From the NCBI GenBank assembly GCA_002478115.1, contig DLMH01000168.1, forward strand, positions 1 through 64,000: a DNA stretch of 64,000 nucleotides. The letters are read 5' to 3'. The notes beneath the pieces are model-generated. The model saw only the letters and a list, made by a program, of their open reading frames with translations, was not told the DNA's origin and did no database searches. The position numbers and the translations under genes were made by a program. The DNA comes from Candidatus Acidiferrum typicum. Its GTDB lineage: Bacteria; Acidobacteriota; Terriglobia; Acidiferrales; UBA7541. Positions within the stretch are counted from its first letter, which is position 1. Every line of letters begins with the position of its first letter. This document shows, one piece after another, positions 16,567 through 24,527 of this stretch.

Positions 16567-17838
16567 TCAGAGATCGGAAGGCATTTTGTGGTTGGTGTAA
16601 TCGGGCAATGCAAGATCGCCCGCGAGATAGACTTTGACGCGGTGGCCTTCCCGGATGGTCACCGTGGGCATGACGTTCAGGAACTTGTCGAGGATTTGCG
16701 CGGAGGACTGCGCGGTGCTTTGCGCGAACCCCTGACGCATGAGGTCCCCACCGGTTGCGTTCAATGCGCCTCCGGTGCCGGCTTCGCTGACGGCTCCAAG
16801 TGCTCCAACCGCAAGCGAGACACCGAAAATGCGGAGATAGTGGTTATTGACCTGATCCCGCAACCCGGTGTCGCCGATCTGGTTGAGTCCCTTGAACTGA
16901 TCGAGACTAACGGAATACCCGTCTGGCATGAGCACACGATGGAAGACGACAGCCAGACGTGTCTGGCCAAAGGTGTCCACCTTCTTGGTTTCACCGAGCA
17001 ATTTTGAGCCTGCCGGAATCAGCAGGTGTTGGCGGTCGTTGGAATAGACATCGGTCGAGAGCAGGCACTCGACGGGACCGGCAAAGCCCCCGTCGAGACG
17101 GTTGATGAGGACGGTTTCGAGGATGGTTCCTTCGAAGAGTACGTAGGTCTTTCCTGCCGCCGCATTGGCGGAGACGGCCGACACGGCGGCAGGGTTTCTC
17201 GGTTCCTCCTTTCGGTCCTTGATTGTTTCCGCGGAATCGTTGCGGGATGCCACGGGAGGAATCGAATTGGTCTGCATATCCTTCAAGAGTTGGGCAATCT
17301 GTGGGGTGTCGGAGCCCGAAGGGGGCGGTGCCGGGGCTGCGAGAGATGTCTCGGTTGGCGTGGTCTGAGGACTTGCCGGAGGCTTGCGGTAACTCAGGGC
17401 GACATTCGAGGCGAACAACGATACATAGGCGCGCCTCTTCCGTTCCGCCTGGATGGGGTCTTCTTCCGGCCTCTGCTCGCCAGTGCTACCGGCACTTGGT
17501 TGCTGAAACTGCGGGGAGTCATGCGTTGCGGCATCAATTTGCCGAGTCTGCTGGGCGAGAGCGGCCTGTGCGACAAGTTGTTGTCGCTGCAAATCCTGAA
17601 TGCGGTTTTGCATCTCGGCAATCTTGCCTTCGTTGACTTCGAGGGGCGCCTCAACGGGCGTGGCGGGCGGCGCTGCTTTCGCTGGCGTCGGCGGTTTCTT
17701 GCCCCCGGTCAGCCACATTATGGCGACCATCAGAAACGCCAGACCGATGAGAAGCCAGGACTGGACGTTCTTCGGCAGAAGGCCCTCCGGCTTGGGTGCT
17801 TTCTCTTGAACCTGAGCAGGTTGGGTGGGTTGGCTCAT
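16567..17838 (-). CDS. VirB10/TrbI-type conjugation protein
   Basis: This 423-residue protein spans the envelope. It has a short cytoplasmic tail, a membrane helix near residues 28-45 (WLLIGLAFLMVAIMWL), a Pro/Gln-rich flexible region to about residue 200, and a C-terminal TrbI beta-barrel domain. The latter holds YVLFEGTILETVLINRLDGG, LLIPAGSKLLGE and VSLDQFKGLNQIGDTG. VirB10 senses ATPase energy and gates the outer-membrane pore. I placed the start at the ATG at 17838; it lies 10 bases after virB9. Confidence 0.9.
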   Translation of the reverse strand: MSQPTQPAQVQEKAPKPEGLLPKNVQSWLLIGLAFLMVAIMWLTGGKKPPTPAKAAPPATPVEAPLEVNEGKIAEMQNRIQDLQRQQLVAQAALAQQTRQIDAATHDSPQFQQPSAGSTGEQRPEEDPIQAERKRRAYVSLFASNVALSYRKPPASPQTTPTETSLAAPAPPPSGSDTPQIAQLLKDMQTNSIPPVASRNDSAETIKDRKEEPRNPAAVSAVSANAAAGKTYVLFEGTILETVLINRLDGGFAGPVECLLSTDVYSNDRQHLLIPAGSKLLGETKKVDTFGQTRLAVVFHRVLMPDGYSVSLDQFKGLNQIGDTGLRDQVNNHYLRIFGVSLAVGALGAVSEAGTGGALNATGGDLMRQGFAQSTAQSSAQILDKFLNVMPTVTIREGHRVKVYLAGDLALPDYTNHKMPSDL

Positions 17839-17848
17839 TGTTCGCCCC

Positions 17849-18688
17849 TCAGTTCCCCGCCGAGCGACGCACAAACGGAAGTTTCTTTTTGCCGATGGCG
17901 AGGTAGCCGGTGTCGATGATTTTGGGTGCGATGTACACGCCGTTCTCGACCTGGAAGGAGATCAGGTTCGGCTTGCCATCCTTGATTTCATAAAGAGCGG
18001 GCTTTTCCTTCGCGCCACACTTGATGTAGGTGAAGGCGTCGTCGTGGTAGATGGCGGAGACCAGAAACGGCTCCTGCGCGGCCTTTGGGTCCAGTGGATA
18101 GTCGAATTGGAGTTTTGTGGCGTAGACGGATCGGAATTGGTTAAGTTGCTCGACGGCTTGGGCTTGCGCGGCGTGAATCTGCTCCGCCGTCTGGGAGCGG
18201 AGCGTTTCGAGTTCCTTCTTGTACGCCTGGGCTTCACCCGCGCTGACATAGCCACGCAGCCCGGTGCTCGCCGCGAAACCGGAGCTTTCCTTGGGTTCGA
18301 CGAAGATCTTCAGATCGGGCTCGGCATTCGGCTGGTTGCTGATCTCAGTCAGCAGGAACGAATAGACGTGACCACTGGCGGTGATGAGGTTCAAGTTGCT
18401 GCGAATGCCTGCCTGGGCCGGGTGAACGTAGCAAAGGTTGTGCGCGCCGTTGATGACCCAGAACTCCTTATCGCCGGTGGTGAAATCAAGAATCTCCTCG
18501 TCCTCGGGCAGGACGATGAGCGTCGAAAACCGCAGTTTGGCGCTAACAGGGACAATGTCTTCCTTCGAATACTTCACAACTCGCGCCGCTGGTTCCGTCG
18601 CGGCATGGGCTGGTACGGCAGCCAGGCAAGCGAGACAGAGGAAGGCGAGGCTACTCAAAATAGACTTTGACGCTGTGGTGCGTTTCAT
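17849..18688 (-). CDS. VirB9/TrbG-type conjugation protein
   Basis: This 279-residue exported protein starts with a signal peptide (LSSLAFLCLACLAAVPAHA). The N-terminal domain opens with ARVVKYSKEDIVPVSAKL and TLIVLPEDEEILDFTTGDKE, a standard VirB9/CagX signature. The C-terminal half includes FLVSAIYHDDAFTYIK and GVYIAPKIIDTGYLAIG. It forms the outer-membrane core complex with VirB10. A coiled-coil linker (about residues 135-170) connects the halves. Confidence 0.9.
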   Translation of the reverse strand: MKRTTASKSILSSLAFLCLACLAAVPAHAATEPAARVVKYSKEDIVPVSAKLRFSTLIVLPEDEEILDFTTGDKEFWVINGAHNLCYVHPAQAGIRSNLNLITASGHVYSFLLTEISNQPNAEPDLKIFVEPKESSGFAASTGLRGYVSAGEAQAYKKELETLRSQTAEQIHAAQAQAVEQLNQFRSVYATKLQFDYPLDPKAAQEPFLVSAIYHDDAFTYIKCGAKEKPALYEIKDGKPNLISFQVENGVYIAPKIIDTGYLAIGKKKLPFVRRSAGN

Positions 18689-18947
18689 TGTTTTTCTCCT
18701 GAGATGGATTTGTTTTCTGACAACTACATTGCGAACAGCCGAGAGGAGAGCGGGCGAAAGACACGGACGGAATGACGCCAAAAGGTCCGCATAGCAGCAA
18801 CGCGGTGGTGAATGCGAGAGCAAACCAGGTCAGCGCGAAATACAGCGGAGGCACGACGGCTGCAAGTACCGTGAGGAAAAGGAAAGACGCGACGAGACTG
18901 GGGACGATAAAAATCCAGAAGATAAACCCAATCGCAAGTATTTTCAT
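18651..18947 (-). CDS. Small membrane protein between virB4 and virB9
   Basis: This 98-residue protein has two or three hydrophobic helices (FIFWIFIVPSLVASFLFLTV; PPLYFALTWFALAFTTALLL) and a Cys/Ser/Asn-rich tail. The ATG overlaps the VirB4 stop (ATGA), which supports it as a coupled gene. Its 3' end overlaps the start of virB9 by 38 bases in another frame. It is not a lipoprotein (no lipobox), so it is not an obvious VirB7. I know no family for it; a secretion accessory role is inferred from position. Confidence 0.55.
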   Translation of the reverse strand: MKILAIGFIFWIFIVPSLVASFLFLTVLAAVVPPLYFALTWFALAFTTALLLCGPFGVIPSVSFARSPLGCSQCSCQKTNPSQEKNNETHHSVKVYFE

Positions 18948-21397
18948 GGCCTCGCCCCTGCCAGCACTTCGAGCCCTCGCTCAAATCCATAGGTGTCGAA
19001 AGCTTCTTTGCGCTTCCGGTTGTCGTAGGGATCGTTGGTGTACAGCCAATAGCTCTTGGGATCGACGTTGAGATTGGCGACCTTCGCGAGTTCCGGCGTC
19101 TTAATTAAGAATTGTTGCTTGGGGATGAGGCCTGAGATCAGATCGACTTCGGTTTCGTTCAAGTGAAACTGACGCCGATAAAGATCACGGTCCATGTCCG
19201 GGTTAGCGAGGAAGATTTTGGTGGCGCAACTCTCGATGATTACGTCGAGGATGTCCGAACGCTTGAGTTCATCAAGCGACTGTGTGGAGAGCACCATCGC
19301 CGCGTTGTGTTTGCGCCAGGTCTTGAGGGCCTCGACGACGTATCTCTGGATGGCCGGGTTCTTCAAAAACACCCAGGCTTCGTCGATGAAGAAGGCTTTG
19401 AAGACGGATGAAATCTGCCGGTCGGCGATGACGGCATTGGCGCGATGGAGGATGTAGAACAGCAGCGGCTCCAGAAGTTCCGGGTACTGGCTCATGCGCT
19501 GGAAGTCGAAGCACTGAAAGCGGGAGAACGAAATCGTGTCCTCGGCGTTGTCAAAGAGGAACCCGAACTGGCCCCCGCGAGTCCACTTCGATAGGCGGCT
19601 CGAAATGTCGTGCCCGAGAGTATTCGCAAGCACGCCCAGCGTGCGCAGCGCCGGGTCCACCTCATAGAGGTTTTCCACTTGGTGGAAGAGGTCGCGCTCG
19701 GTGGCAGGGTCGAACTCGGCCGCCCTCTGCCCCTGGATCAACACCTTCAGGAAGAGGGCGAGGAAATCGAGGTTTTCCTTGGTCGGCGGGAGCGAAAACG
19801 GGTTGATCTTGAAATCCCCGGATTCCAGGCCGACGCGGACATACAAGCCGCCGAAAAGTTGCGTGAGATTCTCAAAGCTTCCGCCCAAGTCGAAGATGAA
19901 CATGTGCGGCGCGTACTTTTGCAGATTAGTAATCAGGAAGTTCAGAAGAAAACTCTTACCGGCACCCGTTCGTCCCAGAATCATGGTGTGGGCCACATCG
20001 CGGTAATGGAGATTTAGGAAGTACGGCGTGTGGTGGTTGGTCTCAAGGACCGCGAGATACTCCTGTCGGAGATGGAGGTTGCGATGCTCGCCACAGTGGA
20101 GGGTGAAGAGAAACGAAAAGTCCGCATAGTTGGTGTTGAGCAGATAGAGCGAACGCAGGTTGAAGGCGTGGTTGCCGGGAACCGCCGTGAGGAAGGCGTT
20201 CAGGAGGTTGTATTTCTCTTCATAGAGCTGGGCGTCGTGAACGCTGAAAACTTTATAGAAGTCGGCGCATGCCCGGTCCACCTTTGCCAAGTCCAGGTCG
20301 TAAATCACGACGGTGAGGGAGAACTGGCCAAAGTAGTTTCCGTGCAACTCGATCTCCTTGATGCCTTCTCCGAGTTCCCGGACCTGGGATTCCTTGGAAT
20401 CGTCGAGCAACACGTCCTGCGGGGCCGTGTCGTTCATGCTGACTTGGCTCGTGAACGAGCGCTTGGTGTTGTGAAAATGGCGGCGCTTGGCCTGAATGAT
20501 CCGGCGCATCTTGCCGGAATCTTCCTTTTTCCACTCGGTCACCACGTAATAGTTGGCTTCCACTTCAAGCAGGCGTTTGAAGATGAGAGGGAAGCTCTGG
20601 GCGGAAGGCTCCTTGAGCGTCAAAACCTTGACGTAGTAATCGTCTACCCGCAGATGCCCGCGATGGCATTCCAGGTGCGATTCCGGGAGGTAGTAATCGA
20701 GGAAGGTGTCGTATTTGAGCTTGGCGAGTTCGAGCTTGTCGGGATGGAAGTTGAGCGTTCTTTTGAGAACACGGAAGGCTTCGTGTTTGTCGAGCATCCG
20801 GACCGCGAGGAAGTCGCTGACTTGGAGGATGAAGCTGCGGGCTTTTTGAACGAGCGCTGCCTGGGCGTTGATGACATGCTGCCCAAGAACGACGGTCTGC
20901 CTCTGGGAGGAGAACTGCGCCCGCAAATCTGCAAGGGCCTTCCTTGGATTCTTGGGGAACTCGGCGAGCGCGGTTTCAAGCTTCTGGGAAACCTGAAACC
21001 CCTGGTACAGCACCACATAATAGATGGACAGGGAAAAGAGAGTGTCGGCCTTGCTGCCGAGGTAGGCGATGCGGTTTTTGATCGCAGTGTCCACGACCGG
21101 GTTGGCATAGAGCTTGTAGGGGATGGTCTCGTTGTTGCGCTTGAAGAGGTACTGGTAGACGCGATAATTTTCGTCGAACAGCTTCAAGGCTGATTCAAGG
21201 CGCTTCGTGAAACGGTCAATCGAAGCAGTGTCGAGACATTCGTAGTCCACACCGCGGACTTCAAGGATGACGCCCACCTCGCCGCTTTTTGTGAGAAAAA
21301 CGTTCGGCCCGATGAAGCCGTAGAGATTGATCTGCTCGCTGAGGGAGCCGGTCTCGTTGTAGTTTTTGAAGATTCGGCTAAGCCTGAGCATGGTCAT
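18944..21397 (-). CDS. VirB4/TrbE-type secretion ATPase
   Basis: This 817-residue ATPase is the largest subunit of the secretion machine and drives pilin extraction and transfer. The N-terminal CagE/TrbE domain includes LYGFIGPNVFLTKSGEVGVI. Walker A (LGRTGAGKS) has its lysine at 481, Walker B is in the AFFIDEAWVFL segment, and a later LSTQSLDEL motif completes the RecA fold. The start overlaps the end of the virB3 gene by 20 bases; an ATG two codons later is an alternative. A GAAGGGA element precedes it. Confidence 0.94.
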   Translation of the reverse strand: MTMLRLSRIFKNYNETGSLSEQINLYGFIGPNVFLTKSGEVGVILEVRGVDYECLDTASIDRFTKRLESALKLFDENYRVYQYLFKRNNETIPYKLYANPVVDTAIKNRIAYLGSKADTLFSLSIYYVVLYQGFQVSQKLETALAEFPKNPRKALADLRAQFSSQRQTVVLGQHVINAQAALVQKARSFILQVSDFLAVRMLDKHEAFRVLKRTLNFHPDKLELAKLKYDTFLDYYLPESHLECHRGHLRVDDYYVKVLTLKEPSAQSFPLIFKRLLEVEANYYVVTEWKKEDSGKMRRIIQAKRRHFHNTKRSFTSQVSMNDTAPQDVLLDDSKESQVRELGEGIKEIELHGNYFGQFSLTVVIYDLDLAKVDRACADFYKVFSVHDAQLYEEKYNLLNAFLTAVPGNHAFNLRSLYLLNTNYADFSFLFTLHCGEHRNLHLRQEYLAVLETNHHTPYFLNLHYRDVAHTMILGRTGAGKSFLLNFLITNLQKYAPHMFIFDLGGSFENLTQLFGGLYVRVGLESGDFKINPFSLPPTKENLDFLALFLKVLIQGQRAAEFDPATERDLFHQVENLYEVDPALRTLGVLANTLGHDISSRLSKWTRGGQFGFLFDNAEDTISFSRFQCFDFQRMSQYPELLEPLLFYILHRANAVIADRQISSVFKAFFIDEAWVFLKNPAIQRYVVEALKTWRKHNAAMVLSTQSLDELKRSDILDVIIESCATKIFLANPDMDRDLYRRQFHLNETEVDLISGLIPKQQFLIKTPELAKVANLNVDPKSYWLYTNDPYDNRKRKEAFDTYGFERGLEVLAGARP

Positions 21398-21683
21398 CCC
21401 TTCGGATCGCTATCGGAGTGAACTTCATGGGGTCGTACTGGGCGCGGAGTCTTGCGGCCGTCAGCAGAAACCTCAGAATCTGCGGATCGGTCTGGGTGGC
21501 CCAACGGGCCATGAAGTAGAGCAACAAGAACATCAGCAACCCGCCGAACAAGCTGTTGAGCAGATTGAAGGTCGCGGCTCCAAGGCACATGGCGAAGAAA
21601 AAGAGTTTTCGCTCGGCCCCGAGGATCGTCAGTGGCCGTGACAGCGAGCGATGCACTCTGTTGATTCGTCTTGCTTCCGCCAT
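21378..21683 (-). CDS. VirB3/TrbD-type conjugation protein
   Basis: This 101-residue inner-membrane protein begins with an amphipathic region (INRVHRSLSRPLTILGAERK) typical of VirB3/TrbD. It is followed by a hairpin of two hydrophobic helices (LFFFAMCLGAATFNLLNSLF and GGLLMFLLLYFMARWATQ). It lies between virB2 and virB4, the standard order. The ATG at 21683 was chosen because homology starts there. Confidence 0.85.
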   Translation of the reverse strand: MAEARRINRVHRSLSRPLTILGAERKLFFFAMCLGAATFNLLNSLFGGLLMFLLLYFMARWATQTDPQILRFLLTAARLRAQYDPMKFTPIAIRRDDHAQA

Positions 21684-21711
21684 GTGCGTTTCCCCTAGGG
21701 ACGTGCGTGAT

Positions 21712-22032
21712 TCAGTTGCCGGGAAAGAGCCACGACAGGAAGTTGACCGCTGCGATGGCCATGCCAACGCCGAAGAGCACACCGGCAAGCACACGCTTTG
21801 AACCGCCTTCGCCGAAAGCGAATGTCAGCCCGGCCACAACAATGGCAACCAGCGACAGCCCTCGGGCAATCGTGCTCGTGAACGCCTGCTGCAGCACGCT
21901 GACGGCGTTTTCCCACGGAGAAGTTCCCGTCTGGGCGAAGGCTGGAGCCGCCAGCAGCAGTCCCGCCGCGACGGCGATCAGTTGCCGGATTGCGTTCTTA
22001 AAGCGAAGCGCCTTGTTCCAAAGTGGTTTCAT
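21712..22032 (-). CDS. VirB2/TrbC-type pilin
   Basis: This 106-residue prepilin has a long signal sequence ending in AAPAFAQT. The mature part carries two hydrophobic helices separated by a short polar loop (IARGLSLVAIVVAGLTFAF, then VLAGVLFGVGMAIAAVNFL), as in VirB2/TrbC major pilins. An AGGAG ribosome-binding site precedes the ATG. It is the first gene of the secretion operon. Confidence 0.88.
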   Translation of the reverse strand: MKPLWNKALRFKNAIRQLIAVAAGLLLAAPAFAQTGTSPWENAVSVLQQAFTSTIARGLSLVAIVVAGLTFAFGEGGSKRVLAGVLFGVGMAIAAVNFLSWLFPGN

Positions 22033-22365
22033 TTCTGACTTTCTCCTTTGTTCGTGAGTTCGCAGATCGATTACTTCTGGAGAGTTCTCGCCGGAATTGT
22101 TGCCGCCAGAAGACACCTCAGCGCGGCAGGCAGAACCGAGTCCCTGCTCTGAAGTTCTTGGCTAGTGCCAAGACACACTTGGAGCATTAGCTCCGTGCAG
22201 TGGGTTTCTACCTTCGCGTGCGGTGCGCCGTCTCTCGGCCGTCCACGATGCCTGACGGTTCGCCCGGCTGAATCCGGTCCGCCAAGCCCCCAGGGGGACA
22301 TTCGGCGAGAACTCCCCTCACTTACTAGGGAACATCGAGACGGGAAAAAGTAAGAAAAAATCTTC
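22033..22365. promoter_or_regulatory. Divergent control region with two tandem small hairpins
   Basis: This stretch separates the secretion operon (minus) from the sigma-factor gene (plus) and must hold the promoter of the former. Two perfect hairpins stand 8 bases apart: CTTGGC/GCCAAG (22157-22172) and GGAGC/GCTCC (22181-22194), each with a four-base loop. I see no gene in it. The hairpins would lie in the leader of the secretion transcript if its promoter is further right. Confidence 0.4.
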
Positions 22366-22394
22366 AAGACATGGGCCGTTATGTACCGTACTAT
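22366..22394 (+). promoter_or_regulatory. Putative promoter of the sigma/anti-sigma genes
   Basis: AAGACA (22366-22371) and TACTAT (22389-22394) are separated by 17 bases, 69 bases before the ATG at 22464. The box matches are four and five of six. Confidence 0.35.
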
Positions 22395-22463
22395 TGGCGT
22401 GTGACACAACCCCTTGGCACGCCTCCTCTGAACCCATTTCGGCGCTGCGGCTCGTAAGCCCAA

Positions 22464-23111
22464 ATGGACCCATGGGATAAACTGGACTCGTACGGCGAAT
22501 GGGTGCTTCTCGGAACTAGGCAGGGCCCCGACGCACCGCCACTTGCTATAGACGAAGAACTGTTGGATGCGGCCAGGGAAGCATGGCCGCACGTGCTAGC
22601 GCACGTCCGGGGTGAATTGTCTGACAAAGAATTAGGCCCAGAGAGGACGGCTCTGGCAGCGGACATCTGGGACAGGGTGCTCCGATCAGTTGCAAAAACG
22701 CGCCAACGGAACAGAGATCACCGACCTCCCATATCTGACCTGGAATCTTACCTAATTGGAGTCTTCCACCATCGTTTCAATAGGCTGCTTAAGAAAGAAC
22801 AGAAAAGGGCCGAAACAATCGAGCTGGTTTCGTCAGTCTTGGATCTTGAACGGTTCGAAGCTGCTCGCGATACAAGATGGGCTGAACAGCTCGAACAGGC
22901 AATCGCGGTTAGACAGATAGCTGATCGTATGGATGGGTGGACAAAGAAGGTCTGGCAGGCGCGGCAATATGGCTATTCTTGGAGAGAGATTGCATCGTGG
23001 CTAGGAGTTAGCGAGCCACAAGCAAAAATGAAGTTCCAGTACGGATTGGAAAAGACCCGGCAGAGCATTGTGCGATTGCTTAAGGGAGCGAAGCCGAAGA
23101 GGCCCGACTGA
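22464..23111 (+). CDS. ECF-like RNA polymerase sigma factor
   Basis: This 215-residue protein looks like an extracytoplasmic-function sigma factor. The region-2-like part is around residues 55-125 (DIWDRVLRSVAKTRQRNRDH, YLIGVFHHRFNRLLKKEQKR). Region 4 is the C-terminal HTH (MDGWTKKVWQARQYGYSWREIASWLGVS). Similarity in region 2 is weak and N-terminally extended. The gene downstream encodes a membrane protein with a cysteine-containing N-terminal domain, a typical anti-sigma arrangement. Target promoters are unknown; control of element genes is possible. Confidence 0.65.
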   Translation: MDPWDKLDSYGEWVLLGTRQGPDAPPLAIDEELLDAAREAWPHVLAHVRGELSDKELGPERTALAADIWDRVLRSVAKTRQRNRDHRPPISDLESYLIGVFHHRFNRLLKKEQKRAETIELVSSVLDLERFEAARDTRWAEQLEQAIAVRQIADRMDGWTKKVWQARQYGYSWREIASWLGVSEPQAKMKFQYGLEKTRQSIVRLLKGAKPKRPD

Positions 23112-23150
23112 GGTCGCCTTGGTGTATCTTGTCACTGAAAGTGGAGGAAG

Positions 23151-23834
23151 TTGCAAAGGGAGGCAGGTCTGAACGCAAAGGGATACTCGGAGAAGGATGA
23201 AAAGCGCATCCTCGATGCGCTGGGCCGTGGTCTGCTCAGGGAGTTCCCGAATCCTGACCGTGCCGGGTGCCCTGGCTCTGCTGTTCTGAAGAGAATCGCC
23301 TCTCATGAGATGCCACTCGCCGAAGCGGAGAAGTGGCTCGATCACCTAACTTCCTGCAGCCCCTGTTACCGTGATTTTTCTCAATTACAGGTTGCCTACC
23401 AGCACCGACGTACACGGGCCTTCCTCGCCATCGCTGCGAGCATATTGATCGCCGCCTGTCTCGCGGGATGGGCTTTATTCTTGAGACATAATGAACCGTT
23501 AAGGACTCAAACCGCCCTGTTGGACCTGAGAAATCGCTCGATCCCGCGCGGGACAGAGCTAAATCCATCGGAGGAACCGCTAGAAATTGCTCGCAACGTT
23601 TCTCACCTGGAGATCTACCTTCCGCTAGGCAGCAGTGACGGCGATTACGGAATACGCATTTCGGGGCCCGAGGGAAAAGTACTCTTCGTGACGAGGGGAA
23701 TAGCAAAGATGCAGCAAGGGATTACGTCGCTGGCTGCCGACGTAAATCTATCGTCCGCGAGGCCCGGTCTCTACATTCTCCAGCTCCAGAAAGCTGATTC
23801 CGGGTGGACTTCGTATCCACTGCGGGTGAGATGA
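23151..23834 (+). CDS. Probable membrane anti-sigma factor
   Basis: The 227-residue protein has an N-terminal cytoplasmic domain with LDHLTSCSPCYRDF, a zinc-finger-like HxxxCxxC anti-sigma motif near residues 65-72. One membrane helix follows (about residues 85-107, AFLAIAASILIAACLAGWAL). The C-terminal region is beta-rich (HLEIYLPLGSSDGDYGIRI, ARPGLYILQLQ) and would be outside. The start is probably the TTG at 23151; no good ATG exists. It lies 39 bases after the sigma gene and would hold it inactive until an envelope signal arrives. Confidence 0.6.
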   Translation: MQREAGLNAKGYSEKDEKRILDALGRGLLREFPNPDRAGCPGSAVLKRIASHEMPLAEAEKWLDHLTSCSPCYRDFSQLQVAYQHRRTRAFLAIAASILIAACLAGWALFLRHNEPLRTQTALLDLRNRSIPRGTELNPSEEPLEIARNVSHLEIYLPLGSSDGDYGIRISGPEGKVLFVTRGIAKMQQGITSLAADVNLSSARPGLYILQLQKADSGWTSYPLRVR

Positions 23835-24110
23835 TTGCCAGATGCCTTAGCGAGACGGGCGCTTGTTTGTGAGGGCCACTTTGACTGCATCAAGTCTAGT
23901 TGTGAACGACTGGAGAACCGTTGCGCGGAACAGGTCCTCTTTCATCATGCAGCAAAAATGCAGACCCTGCCGCTAGAGGGCAACTTCGTTCGCGACCTCA
24001 TCCATCGACGCCCTCGGTAACCATAGCGGCGCTTCGGGAGAGATGGCGCCCGGGTCGGGCAAGGGGCTGACGGGACGCTGTGTTTGTGGACGAGCTACCG
24101 CTGATCCGCT
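23835..24110. other. Intergenic stretch, no gene seen
   Basis: Between the anti-sigma gene and the convergent DUF6527 gene I see no convincing coding frame, terminator hairpin or promoter. Confidence 0.4.
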
Positions 24111-24527
24111 CTACCACCATTTGAGCTTTTGCCAAAAACCTCGGCCTGCTTTCTTGTCGGTGGCGGTTGGTCCGGTGCTGACAGCTTTGAAATACCTTTC
24201 CTTCGCCAGTTGATCCGTGGCCCTTCCGGCATCAATCTCTTCCTGCGACCACATGCCGGCCCATCGAACCTTGCCGCCGCGTATCCAGTAATGGGATTTG
24301 CAATCAAAGCTCCAGTTTCCGATCGATGGGTCCAATGAGATGGATTTTCCGTCAAAAATCAATTTCCAGTCCGTGGGGCTTAGCGGGGTGACAACTTCTT
24401 TCCCGCAACCGCAGCAGCATTTGTGAGCCACGGTCGCGAACGGCATCGAGACGTAAAGCGTGCCGTCCTTGAGTTCGTCAGGAATATATTCGACAAACTC
24501 ATGTGTGAGGGTTATTTGCCGCTTCAT
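24111..24527 (-). CDS. DUF6527 family protein of a ubiquitin-like operon
   Basis: This 138-residue protein matches DUF6527: the cysteine cluster HKCCCGCGKEVVTPLSPTDW near residues 35-54, then SLDPSIGNWSFDCKSHYWI. The family is found mainly beside ThiF-type E1 and multi-Ubl genes, as here. The clustered Cys and His residues suggest a metal site and, by context, a ligase-like or peptidase-like step in the conjugation pathway. That role is inferred. Its start overlaps the stop of the E1 gene by ATGA. Confidence 0.75.
   Translation of the reverse strand: MKRQITLTHEFVEYIPDELKDGTLYVSMPFATVAHKCCCGCGKEVVTPLSPTDWKLIFDGKSISLDPSIGNWSFDCKSHYWIRGGKVRWAGMWSQEEIDAGRATDQLAKERYFKAVSTGPTATDKKAGRGFWQKLKWW

Noticed and set aside
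20030..21193. A 387-codon open frame on the plus strand
   Set aside because: It runs antisense to VirB4 throughout, has a repetitive Glu/Val-rich shadow composition and no domain.
24085..24125. tRNA-like phrases (GAGCTACCGCTGATCCGCTCTACC)
   Set aside because: The D-stem-like segments are in the wrong order and no acceptor or T arm can be built around them.
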